Source: JAQWRV01 sp045564915
GTDB lineage: Bacteria; Pseudomonadota; Alphaproteobacteria; Rhodospirillales; Rhodospirillaceae
Assembly: GCA_045564915.1 (NCBI GenBank)
Contig: JBJLGL010000013.1
Location: 124,001 to 188,000 of the forward strand
Direction of reading: 5' to 3'
DNA length: 64,000 bases
In this document: one piece after another, positions 35,294-42,386 of the stretch
How positions within the stretch are numbered: the first letter of the stretch is position 1
Layout: each line of letters opens with the position of its first letter
Translations under genes and position numbers: made by a program
Notes under the pieces: model-generated
Told to the model about the DNA's origin: nothing
The model's database searches: none
The model's input: the letters and a program-made list of their open reading frames with translations, nothing else

Positions 35294-36316
35294 ATGAGGA
35301 AAATTATCTATCCAAAGGCAGGTGGCGTAGACACTATACAGATTGTAGAAGAAGAAGATCCTGTACCCAAGAATGGTCAGGTATGTGTCAGGATTCACAG
35401 GGCGGGCGTAAACTTTGCAGAATTGATGATGAGGCAGGGACTCTATGGTTCGAATCCCGACTTTCCCTTCACCCCTGGATATGAAACAGCTGGAGAAGTG
35501 ATTGGAATTGGGGAAGGAGTGAGTTCTCTTAAGGAAGGAGATAGAGTTCTCGCAATGACTGGTTTTGGGGGTTATTCCGAAAAAGTTTGCTTAGATGCAA
35601 GAAGGGTAATTCCAATTCCAGACTCGGTCTCCTTTGATCAGGCGGCCGCGATTCCAGTTACCTATGGGACCGCTTTCCACATGCTAGTACACCTTGGTAG
35701 GATTTCAGAAGGGGACACTGTACTGATCCACCATGCTGCTGGAGGAGTAGGCACTGCTGTGGCACAGATATGCCGTGCGTTTGGTGCTTCGCTGGTTGTG
35801 GGGACCGCTTCCACGCCAAAGAAGGACTTCGTAGAGTCACTGGGAATGAGGTTCGTTGATAGAGAAAAAGAAGATTTCTTGGAAGTCTGCAAGGAGATGA
35901 CAGGTGGAAGTGGAGTACACCATGCCGTTGACCCGGTCGGTGGTAAACACCTTCAGCGCTCATACAAATCTCTAAGGAAAGGCGGTAAGCTCTACTACTT
36001 CGGAGCATCAGCTGTTGTGAAGGGGCAGAAGAGATCCCGACTATCCGAGCTAGGCATGTGGTGGGGGATGCCTCGCTTCGACCCTCTCGGATTGATGAGT
36101 TCAAACAAGGCCGTTTTCGGAGTGCACATGGGGCTCCTGGAGGACGAGTCAGTTTTTAGTGGGCATCTCGATGCACTTTCGCAGATGCTACAAAAAGGTA
36201 CCATCAACCCAATAATCGACTCAGTATGGCGATTTGAGAAAGTTGCAGATGCTCAAATGCATATGCACGACAGAAAGAACCGCGGAAAGGTTCTACTTGA
36301 TTTCTCACCGGAGTGA
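35294..36316 (+). CDS. Quinone oxidoreductase-like zinc-free MDR enzyme
   Basis: ATG 35294 is preferred over the adjacent TTG, with AGGGG just upstream. The 340-residue protein is a medium-chain reductase: RIHRAGVNFAELMMRQG, TPGYETAGEVIGIGEGV, then the NADPH fold VLIHHAAGGVGTAVAQI and ending VLLDFS. It lacks obvious structural-zinc cysteines and resembles VAT1/QOR-type NADPH:quinone reductases. Base composition is lower in G and C than in the three genes before it, and AGG arginine codons are frequent, so it may have a different origin despite its proximity. Confidence 0.85.
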   Translation: MRKIIYPKAGGVDTIQIVEEEDPVPKNGQVCVRIHRAGVNFAELMMRQGLYGSNPDFPFTPGYETAGEVIGIGEGVSSLKEGDRVLAMTGFGGYSEKVCLDARRVIPIPDSVSFDQAAAIPVTYGTAFHMLVHLGRISEGDTVLIHHAAGGVGTAVAQICRAFGASLVVGTASTPKKDFVESLGMRFVDREKEDFLEVCKEMTGGSGVHHAVDPVGGKHLQRSYKSLRKGGKLYYFGASAVVKGQKRSRLSELGMWWGMPRFDPLGLMSSNKAVFGVHMGLLEDESVFSGHLDALSQMLQKGTINPIIDSVWRFEKVADAQMHMHDRKNRGKVLLDFSPE

Positions 36317-36329
36317 CTACAGTCGACTT

Positions 36330-36362
36330 GAGTGTGTGAAGAAAGAATACAAAGGCTGTTAG
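36330..36362 (+). repeat. 3' end of a Sel1 gene (ECVKKEYKGC plus stop), scar copy
   Basis: Immediately after the quinone reductase gene, the bases encode ECVKKEYKGC followed by TAG, near-identical to the C terminus of the intact Sel1 gene (ECMRKEYKGC). No Sel1 frame exists upstream, so only the tail remains. It marks the right edge of the MFS-to-QOR block. Confidence 0.8.
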
Positions 36363-36437
36363 CAGCATTTAACCTGCACCATTAACAACAACCCTTAACG
36401 GGCGTAGGCTTGCTTTCTAAAGCTACTTAGAGTTGGC

Positions 36438-36827
36438 CTATCCTTGTCGTTGAATAGCAATCCATGCAGCAACCTTCTTTTCAACTTTGATTGGAATGAC
36501 CTTCCAATGCATTATGAAAGGCGTGCCATCTTTTTTGTAGTTAATTGCTTTTCCCTCAAAACTCTTTCCAGTTTTCAGGACAGTGGCCAATTTGCGTATT
36601 ACATTTTTGTCGGTGCCTGGGCCTTGCAAAATTCTTGGTGATTTTCCAATAACCTCCGACTGTTCGTAACCTGTGAGTTTCTTGAATGCTTTATTTGCGT
36701 AGGTAATGCTTCCTTTTGCGGTCGTATCAGTGATCAAAATCGAGTCAAAACTGTTATCAAGTAGAACCTTTAGCAAGGCTAACTTGGACCCTGTTTCTCC
36801 AACTGCTTTATCCATTGCTGATGACAT
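36438..36827 (-). CDS. Single PAS-domain protein (LOV-like but lacking the photoactive cysteine)
   Basis: The start at 36827 (complement) has GAGGT five bases upstream; a longer alternative start is less supported. The 129-residue protein consists essentially of one PAS domain: DSILITD, ITYANKAFKKLTGYEQSEVIG, RILQGPGTD, and KDGTPFIMHWKVIPI, with a tight match to the LOV layout. The GxNCRFLQG motif is GKSPRILQG here, so the flavin-binding cysteine is Pro. It is probably a chemical or redox sensor without an attached output domain. It is inverted relative to neighbouring cassettes. Confidence 0.8.
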   Translation of the reverse strand: MSSAMDKAVGETGSKLALLKVLLDNSFDSILITDTTAKGSITYANKAFKKLTGYEQSEVIGKSPRILQGPGTDKNVIRKLATVLKTGKSFEGKAINYKKDGTPFIMHWKVIPIKVEKKVAAWIAIQRQG

Positions 36828-36918
36828 TTTTACCTCGTTTACAAACATAATTATTTTTTGTACGAAGCTTCCCTGCCTTTAGATCGTTATCAACTCGATA
36901 ATTGTAGAGGCTTTAGGG

Positions 36919-36957
36919 CAAAGGCTGTTAGCAGCTAAAGGGGAGTATCAACATGAC
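36919..36957 (+). repeat. Sel1 tail remnant plus Sel1 ribosome site and start
   Basis: AAAGGCTGTTAGCAGCTAAA continuing with GGGGAGTATCAACATGAC is the same as the region after the intact Sel1 gene (31244-31282) with about five changes. Here the ATGAC is used as the start of the SUMF1-like gene at 36953. The SUMF1-like gene therefore appears to use a Sel1 ribosome site. Confidence 0.75.
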
Positions 36958-37936
36958 AGCAATCACGGGATCTATTTTAGCTATTCTGATGGCCGTAGGC
37001 ACCGCTGAAGCGCAAACAGTCACTCTCTCGTCTGGTTCCGTATTCCGCGACTGTATGGACTGTCCGGACATGGTGATAATTCCATCCGGGGAATTCACCA
37101 TGGGTGAAAACGACGGCGATCCTGAGCGAACGGAGGGACCCGAGCGAAATGTAGATCCCAATCAAGGTACGCCTTCTATTGGCGACCCAGAACGCTCAGA
37201 GGGACCCGAGCGAAATGTCACAATCACAAATTCCTTTGCCTTAGGCCGGTTCGAAGTCACGGTTAGCCAATTCGCAAAATTTATCGATGCAGCCGGACAA
37301 GAGCCGGGCGTTGATTGCAGCATGTGGATCATGACAGAGATGTCGACGCCAAACCGTACATGGCGGGACCCCGGGTACAAGCGGCCCGTCAGAGATGATG
37401 AAGCTGTGGTTTGCGTGTCCTGGCGCGACGCTCGAGCTTATACTGCATGGCTCTCTGGCGTAACAGGTCAGCGCTATCGATTGCCCACTGAATCGGAGTG
37501 GGAATATGCAGCAAAGGGTGGAACGGACAGTGTGTATTATTGGGGTGCCGAGCCCGATGACGCGTGTCGTTACGCCAATGTGTACGACACGAGGGCTGCC
37601 GCTAAATGGCCCACAGAAGACTGGGATGCACCCGCCTGTGATGACGGTTTTGCTGATACATCGCCTGTCGGTTCCTTCGAGCCCAATCAGTTCGGCCTTT
37701 ACGACATACTCGGCAATGTATGGGAGTGGAATCAAGATTGCTCGATATTGCCCTACCCTGACCAACCTACTGATGGTTCTGCGGCTGAAGTGGAAGGGGC
37801 ATGTGATCGGCGGGCCATTCGCGGTGGGGGCTGGATAACCCAAGCTTATCGCCAACGCCCGACGTGGCGTGGCCGAGACCCAGAAGGGCGTATGGCGGCC
37901 TTCTGGGGTTTTAGGGTCGCGCGCGACCTAAACTAG
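36953..37936 (+). CDS. SUMF1/formylglycine-generating-enzyme-like protein with internal duplication
   Basis: A 327-residue protein. Signal peptide (SILAILMAVGTAEAQ), then GEFTMGEND, FEVTVSQFAKFIDAAG, SWRDARAYTAWLSGVTGQ, RLPTESEWEYAAKGG, FGLYDILGNVWEW and RGGGWI, the standard SUMF1 (FGE-sulfatase) fold order. The catalytic cysteines of true FGE are not visible near the RGGGW-FWGFRVAR end, so it is more likely an EgtB/NirV/PvdO-type relative. Residues 56-68 and 78-90 repeat (DPER-T/S-EGPERNV), a 66-base direct duplication in an acidic surface loop. Its start lies within a Sel1-derived ribosome site. Confidence 0.82.
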   Translation: MTAITGSILAILMAVGTAEAQTVTLSSGSVFRDCMDCPDMVIIPSGEFTMGENDGDPERTEGPERNVDPNQGTPSIGDPERSEGPERNVTITNSFALGRFEVTVSQFAKFIDAAGQEPGVDCSMWIMTEMSTPNRTWRDPGYKRPVRDDEAVVCVSWRDARAYTAWLSGVTGQRYRLPTESEWEYAAKGGTDSVYYWGAEPDDACRYANVYDTRAAAKWPTEDWDAPACDDGFADTSPVGSFEPNQFGLYDILGNVWEWNQDCSILPYPDQPTDGSAAEVEGACDRRAIRGGGWITQAYRQRPTWRGRDPEGRMAAFWGFRVARDLN

Positions 37937-37969
37937 ACCCTGATTGCAGCGTCCAACAACTGGTTCACC

Positions 37970-38137
37970 AGTGTGTGCAGAAAGAATACAAAGGTTGTTA
38001 GTATGACCAATTCACTCAAAACACTATTGCTGGCAGTCGTGCTGCTTCTTGGAAGCAGTCAGGATGGCTATGCCCAAGACTTTTATAAGGGTTTGGAAGC
38101 AGCTAGATTTGATTACCTGATTGTATGCCGAAATTAG
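37970..38137 (+). pseudogene. Sel1 scar: tail of one copy joined to the head of another
   Basis: Bases 37970-38001 encode QCVQKEYKGC and TAG; one base later ATG 38003 starts MTNSLKTLLLAVVLLLGSSQ, then DGYAQDFYKG, a Sel1 signal peptide matching the intact copy. The frame diverges after about residue 32 and stops at 38137. It is 95 percent or so identical by eye to the copy at 38551-38680. The middle and end of this Sel1 gene are missing and the DUF1330 gene follows. Confidence 0.85.
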
Positions 38138-38151
38138 GACGCAGATACTCC

Positions 38152-38445
38152 TTACGCTTCTTCAAAAATGGCGACGTCGTAAATACCGGTATTGTCCCGG
38201 AGAGGTTTTATCTCCTGATATTCTTTAGAATTCCAATACGATTGAGCGGCTTCGACGGACGGCCATTTGGAAATTACCATAACGCGATCATTGAAAATTT
38301 CACCTTCAACGTTGGTGACCGGTTCTCCCCGAATCACATATTCAGCGCCGAGTTTATCCGTCAGATCTGCGGCTTGATCGGCATACTTTTGAAAGTTTTC
38401 CGACCAATCATCAACTCTTGCAATTGAAACCACATAAGCAGCCAT
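38152..38445 (-). CDS. DUF1330 family protein
   Basis: A 97-residue protein with the ferredoxin-like alpha/beta pattern of DUF1330: MAAYVVSIARVDD, NFQKYADQA, AEYVIRGEPVTNVEGE and RVMVISKWPSVEAAQSYW then SKEYQEIKPLR. AGGAGA lies six bases before the ATG at 38445. Members are small dimeric proteins of unknown enzymology. The gene is inverted and lies between a Sel1 head (38003-38137) and a Sel1 tail (38551-38586), exactly where the missing Sel1 middle would be. Confidence 0.85.
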   Translation of the reverse strand: MAAYVVSIARVDDWSENFQKYADQAADLTDKLGAEYVIRGEPVTNVEGEIFNDRVMVISKWPSVEAAQSYWNSKEYQEIKPLRDNTGIYDVAIFEEA

Positions 38446-38550
38446 AAGTCTCTCCTTTAAAGTTAATCGGTAAGTCTACGCCTATCTCTTGAAAAGGGGT
38501 AGGTAATGGTATTCAACGCGTACACATGGCGTTTAAACTAATACCTTACG

Positions 38551-38725
38551 CGTGAGTGTGTGAAGAAAGAATACAAAGGTTGTTAGTATGACCAATTCAC
38601 TCAAAACACTATTGCTAGCAGTCATGCTGTTTCTTGGAAGCAGTCAGGTTGGGTATGCGCAGGACTTTATGAAGGGCATAGGGGCATATGAGCGTGGGGA
38701 CTATGCCGCAGCCTTGAAAGAGTGA
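38551..38725 (+). pseudogene. Sel1 scar: tail of one copy joined to a longer head
   Basis: Bases 38551-38586 encode RECVKKEYKGC plus TAG; after one base, ATG 38588 starts MTNSLKTLLLAVMLFLGSSQ and continues VGYAQDFMKGIGAYERGDY to AAALKE, then TGA at 38723. The intact gene continues ALKEWRPLAEQ at this point. The cytochrome c gene starts four bases after the stop, so the Sel1 gene was cut exactly at its replacement by the next cassette. Confidence 0.85.
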
Positions 38726-38728
38726 AAT

Positions 38729-39118
38729 GTGTTGAATCTCAACCGTTCGATAACTGTCAGCGTCGGGATTGCTTGCACTGGACTAGTTGGTGTTGGCGCT
38801 GCGATTCTTCTATTCACTGAAGGCGCTTTCGATATTCGCACCGACGAATACCTCAAAGGCCAGACTGTCTACTTCGATCACTGTGCCGTGTGTCATGCTC
38901 CCGATGGCAGGGGCGTCGACTTTCAGGGAGTTCCTTTGGTCGGGAATACATTTATGAGAAAACTCACCGATGAGGAGCTAAAGACCTTTATCATTGTAGG
39001 CCGGCCGACCGATTCACTGGACTCCGTTATGGAAGAACCCATGCTCGGTGTAGATTACCTTAGAGAGGAAGAGTACGAGGTCCTCATCCAATTCTTGCGC
39101 CGCCTCAATACACAGTAA
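38729..39118 (+). CDS. Membrane-anchored cytochrome c
   Basis: GTG 38729 opens a 129-residue protein. An N-terminal hydrophobic anchor (TVSVGIACTGLVGVGAAILLF) precedes one heme site CAVCH (C52, C55, H56), with a possible axial Met at M105 in EEPMLGVDY. The family is a small class I cytochrome, as used with periplasmic dehydrogenases. The start lies four bases after the stop of a truncated Sel1 head, so it is the first gene of a further cassette. A convergent BNR-repeat gene follows. Confidence 0.8.
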   Translation: MLNLNRSITVSVGIACTGLVGVGAAILLFTEGAFDIRTDEYLKGQTVYFDHCAVCHAPDGRGVDFQGVPLVGNTFMRKLTDEELKTFIIVGRPTDSLDSVMEEPMLGVDYLREEEYEVLIQFLRRLNTQ

Positions 39119-39181
39119 TTCTAAAAACAGAAAGCCGCCAACCTTGTGAGCAACTTTCAAAATCGGGCTGTGATGAGAGCT

Positions 39182-40588
39182 CTAACTTACAGGTATTGTG
39201 GCCGTCCGAACTTTTACCTGTGAGTCCTCACCGTTTTTTTCTATCCAAGAAACATAGACACCATTTCCGGTCGAAGCGATCATCGGCAACATAGACGTAA
39301 CCGCGTTCCCAGTGCCGACTTCAATTGTCTCGCTCCATGCAGAATCGTTTGGACCGCGATGAGCCATATAGATGCGCGGTTTCATTTCCCCTTCAGCAAA
39401 GTTTTCCCAAACGACCCATAATCTACCCGTTGCATCGGACGTGATCTCCGCGTGAAGAACGGTATGACTGGGAGTCTCGGCCAATCGTTCCCGATCGGTC
39501 CATGTTAGTCCACCGTCTTTCGACATCGCGTAATAAATTCCTTCGTCGCCGCGCTCGGCTGTGCCCGGTGTAAACCAGGAAATGTGGAGGTTCCCTTCTC
39601 CGTCTGAGATCATGGAGGGTCCAGCATGAGGGCAAAACCGGGCAATCCAACCATCTTGGCTAAAATACTGGGGTTCAGAGAACGTCTTTCCACCATCAGC
39701 AGAGCGCATAATGACATTGTCCCGCAGGCTCTCATCTGTGACGTTCCGGTAAGAAACAATGACCGTGTCTCCACCATCAAGAAAAGCGATATTCGGAACG
39801 CAGCAGGCACACACTTGAATGTCAGTGATGGGATAATTTTCACCGAATGTTTTTCCGCCGTCTTCCGATACAGCCATAAAAAGTTGGGAATTCGGTTCGG
39901 CAAAACTTCTTTGCACTCGCGGCCCAGATTTCATCGCATGTTCGGGAATGGTGAGGTCGCGCATTTTGATGTCCGCGCGTCTTTCCTCTGTCGATTTAAT
40001 TTCTCCCATGCCTTCGAAAGTTCTGTTACGGCCGTCTATCCAAGTCGCGTAGACCTTTCCATTTGGTGCAGTTTCGACCGTTGAGAACGCGTGCGCTACA
40101 GGTGGATCATTGTCGTCGTCGTTCAAAACGGACGATGCGGCAAATGCGCCGTCAGAAGTCGCGCTGGCAAAGTATACGTTGCTGATCTTGAACTCCTTCG
40201 CCATCGGCGCCTGCCAGAGTGCCGTGATGGTACCGTCAGCAGCGGCTGAGAACTTCAGGCGATTGTCACCGCCATACCAATGTACATGGCCTTCAATGTC
40301 ATTAATTCGGCGTGGTGATACAGGATTTCCTTGACCGTCCAATTGGGCCAGAAAGGCATTTCGCCCTTGTTCATCCGGGTTTGGCTTTTCCGTCCAGCTC
40401 AACAGCACTCGGCCATCGATCGTCGTGTTAAGAAACGGATCGGACGAGTTTGCGTCCGGTGTTCCGACGTCTACGACGGCACCGAGCGAGACGCCGCCAA
40501 TTGACGATTCCTTTGCAATACCTGTGTAAACAATCCAGCCAAGGACAGCTGAGACTGCTATCACCAAACCTAGGGTAATCTTATTCAT
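39182..40588 (-). CDS. BNR/Asp-box (sialidase-like) exported protein
   Basis: A 468-residue protein with a signal or anchor helix (LGLVIAVSAVLGWIVYTGIA). AGGAGG lies five bases before the ATG. Three clear Asp-boxes are visible, SEDGGKTFGE, SADGGKTFSE and SKDGGLTWTD, so it folds as a beta-propeller. Cysteines CACCV lie in the middle. Sialidase catalytic residues cannot be confirmed by eye, and many Asp-box propellers are not sialidases. It is 45 bases downstream of the TlpA-like gene on the same strand, so they are likely co-transcribed. Confidence 0.75.
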   Translation of the reverse strand: MNKITLGLVIAVSAVLGWIVYTGIAKESSIGGVSLGAVVDVGTPDANSSDPFLNTTIDGRVLLSWTEKPNPDEQGRNAFLAQLDGQGNPVSPRRINDIEGHVHWYGGDNRLKFSAAADGTITALWQAPMAKEFKISNVYFASATSDGAFAASSVLNDDDNDPPVAHAFSTVETAPNGKVYATWIDGRNRTFEGMGEIKSTEERRADIKMRDLTIPEHAMKSGPRVQRSFAEPNSQLFMAVSEDGGKTFGENYPITDIQVCACCVPNIAFLDGGDTVIVSYRNVTDESLRDNVIMRSADGGKTFSEPQYFSQDGWIARFCPHAGPSMISDGEGNLHISWFTPGTAERGDEGIYYAMSKDGGLTWTDRERLAETPSHTVLHAEITSDATGRLWVVWENFAEGEMKPRIYMAHRGPNDSAWSETIEVGTGNAVTSMLPMIASTGNGVYVSWIEKNGEDSQVKVRTATIPVS

Positions 40589-40633
40589 AAGTTCCTCCTA
40601 GAGCGCCAACGGCTTATTTGTTCAGCGACATTT

Positions 40634-41266
40634 TTAATTCAGCAGCAAATTCAAATTATCTTCAAGGGTCGCTTCATCTAGTTCTCCTCTGACAACAGCG
40701 GCAATTTGGCCATCCCCGTCAATAAAATACGTATAGGGCGGACCAAGGACTTGATACGCCACCCCGACAGTATTGTCGCCATCAATAACGATAGGATAGG
40801 TCAGATTTTCTGACTTGGCGAACGCTTCCATGGCTTCGCGGCGGTCATTATTCGAAATGCCAAGGATCATAAAACCTCGGTCTTCGGCTAATTCGTGAGC
40901 GGCCTTTAAAAACGGAAGTTCTATTTTGCAGGGTGCGCACCAGGACGCAAAGAAGTTCATCACGATCGGTGTGCCATGCAGATCAGAAAGTCTGACAGGC
41001 TGCATCTTCAGGTTGTACAAGCGGAAGTCCGGTGCGTTTTTGCTGACCTCGGCCAACCTGTTTTCAAGGAGCCCGACTGTTTCAACCTCGGCTTTGAGGC
41101 TGGGGTCAGTCCTGAGGTTTGGGAATTCAACAAAGACAAGACCGCCTATCAACAGGATGCATAGGCATACAATCGCTGCAGCGCCAATTCTTTCCTGACG
41201 GTTCAAACTTGCCATCCACCTTGATCCGAGGTTTGCGCCCATCAGTATAGCACATGACGTTTCCAC
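40634..41266 (-). CDS. TlpA/CcmG-like thioredoxin
   Basis: A membrane-anchored thioredoxin. I used GTG 41266 because AGGGGGA lies about eight bases before it; ATG starts at 41242 or 41215 are possible. The N-terminal helix is AAIVCLCILLIGGLVFVEF, then the redox motif FFASWCAPCKIEL with C110 and C113, then a long fold to GPPYTYFIDGDGQIAAVV. TlpA-type proteins reduce disulfides in the periplasm for cytochrome assembly. A nearby cytochrome c (38729) and BNR protein suggest involvement in their maturation, which is inference. Confidence 0.8.
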   Translation of the reverse strand: METSCAILMGANLGSRWMASLNRQERIGAAAIVCLCILLIGGLVFVEFPNLRTDPSLKAEVETVGLLENRLAEVSKNAPDFRLYNLKMQPVRLSDLHGTPIVMNFFASWCAPCKIELPFLKAAHELAEDRGFMILGISNNDRREAMEAFAKSENLTYPIVIDGDNTVGVAYQVLGPPYTYFIDGDGQIAAVVRGELDEATLEDNLNLLLN

Positions 41267-41281
41267 GGCTATGTCCCCCTA

Positions 41282-41289
41282 CCCCCCCC
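41282..41289. repeat. C8/G8 homopolymer upstream of the TlpA-like gene
   Basis: On the minus strand a run of eight G follows AGGA, about 15 bases upstream of GTG 41266, and another G5 lies closer. The run overlaps the ribosome-site zone, so slippage could alter the spacing. Confidence 0.4.
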
Positions 41290-41415
41290 TCCTCGGCGGC
41301 AGAAAGACACCCCCTTTCTTGTGGCGATACTCGGCCACACAAAAAGGGTCTGGTTACTAATTGTTGGAAATATGTGCAGTTTTTGGCTATTTACTGCGGT
41401 TTATAGCTAATATAT

Positions 41416-41492
41416 TGGCGGACCCGGCAGGACTCGAACCTGCAACATCTCGCTTAGAAGGCGAGTGCTCTATCCGGTTGAGCTACGGGTCC
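41416..41492 (-). tRNA. tRNA-Arg (anticodon TCT)
   Basis: On the minus strand a 77-base cloverleaf starts GGACCCG and ends CGGGTCC-G-CCA with an encoded CCA. The anticodon stem CTCGC/GCGAG closes the loop CTTCTAA, giving anticodon TCT. The T arm GCAGG-TTCGAGT-CCTGC is perfect. Its 3' end faces the accessory mosaic at 31-41 kb. Confidence 0.97.
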
Positions 41493-41513
41493 AGATCAAT
41501 AAAGTGCAACTAC

Positions 41514-41810
41514 TCACTGGTCTCTGTAAGCAAAATTATCGGCATAAGCTCGGACACTAATACGACGCTCATTAGAGCCCTGGACCCGATAGCTTAGACC
41601 TTTCCCCTTGGCATAGGCCACAGCATCTTCTTTGGTTGGAAATTGTATCTTTAATTGACGCGACGTGTCGTGCGAACCGGACCAACCCATGAGCGAATCT
41701 ACATTCGAGCGATCAGAGGGCTCGAATTCAAGCACCCAATTCTTTGTGTTGGATCGGCCAGATTGCATAGCCGTCTTTGCGGGTCTGTAAATACGAACCT
41801 CAGCCCTCAT
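41514..41810 (-). CDS. ETC complex I subunit (NDUFS4-like)
   Basis: A 98-residue protein matching the alphaproteobacterial/mitochondrial 18-kDa accessory subunit of complex I (ETC_C1_NDUFA4 family): VRIYRPAKTAMQSGRSNTKNW, then LMGWSGSHDTSRQ, FPTKEDAVAYAKGKG and a basic ISVRAYADNFAY end. In eukaryotes it stabilises the NADH-binding module. It stands alone between two tRNA genes, far from other complex I genes in this window. Its presence argues for an alphaproteobacterial host. Confidence 0.9.
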   Translation of the reverse strand: MRAEVRIYRPAKTAMQSGRSNTKNWVLEFEPSDRSNVDSLMGWSGSHDTSRQLKIQFPTKEDAVAYAKGKGLSYRVQGSNERRISVRAYADNFAYRDQ

Positions 41811-41899
41811 AGCCCTACCCCCAAAGTAAAACCTCTCATCACCGCCTGCTCAAGCCAATGAATTCACCCATTGTGGATCAATTTTCGCGTCCAATCCAG

Positions 41900-41976
41900 T
41901 GGTCGGGGAGACTGGATTCGAACCAGCGACCCTCTGCTCCCAAAGCAGATGCGCTACCAGGCTGCGCCACTCCCCG
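41900..41976 (-). tRNA. tRNA-Pro (anticodon TGG)
   Basis: On the minus strand the 77-base cloverleaf starts CGGGGAG and ends CTCCCCG-A-CCA with an encoded CCA. The anticodon loop TTTGGGA in the stem CTGCT/AGCAG gives TGG (Pro). The T arm reads GCTGG-TTCGAAT-CCAGT. Confidence 0.97.
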
Positions 41977-42386
41977 ACACCGTGAATCCGGCAGTTTCTA
42001 AGCCTTCAGTAACAATGGGGCAAGAGATGAATCTAAAACAGCATAGAATTAGAGTAGATTTTATGAACCACTAACCAGTCAGAGGTCTACTAGTGTCTAT
42101 CACAAAAGACTATCACTAGCCGACATAAGCCGCTGATTCCGAGGAATATCCTATGGGACTTTTGTGGCAGCACATCTTTAGCGGATCAGCAGCCATGAGC
42201 CTTACCTAGTTAAAAAGATATGAGTAATCTCAGCAAAGTCTGGATTCGGTGAGAGTAAGTAACAAGCAGCTACCGCTATATGTATGAGTTATCATTTGGA
42301 AATAGTGACTGATCCCCAAAATAGATGGCACCATCCAGCCATTCCGCTATAGATAGCGTCTAAGGGTTTCTGTTGGGAGGACTACA
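41977..42386. other. 410-base intergenic region
   Basis: This stretch lies between tRNA-Pro and the O-methyltransferase gene and must carry both promoters. No gene with a credible ribosome site was seen. It holds one perfect small palindrome at 42345-42358. Confidence 0.4.
42345..42358. promoter_or_regulatory. Palindrome CGCTAT-AG-ATAGCG, possible operator
   Basis: A perfect 14-base inverted repeat ends 28 bases before the ATG of the O-methyltransferase and just upstream of its ribosome site GGGAGGA. Such a position fits a repressor site or a short 5'-UTR hairpin. Confidence 0.3.

Noticed and set aside
36438..36827. LOV blue-light sensor
   Set aside because: The motif position of the flavin-binding cysteine is occupied by Pro (GKSPRILQG), so I call it PAS only.
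36953..37936. True formylglycine-generating enzyme
   Set aside because: No cysteine pair is visible in the C-terminal catalytic region; kept as SUMF1-like.
30873..38731. Integron-like cassette array as an explanation of the scars
   Set aside because: The joints are coding fragments of a Sel1 gene, not attC-like imperfect palindromes, and no integron integrase is present.
39626..40084. 152-codon plus-strand frame inside the BNR gene
   Set aside because: Antisense to clear Asp-boxes, with no ribosome site or recognised domain.
39182..40588. Confirmed sialidase paired with the putative sialyltransferase at 59494
   Set aside because: Asp-boxes alone do not prove sialidase activity, and the two genes are 19 kb apart with a likely different origin.
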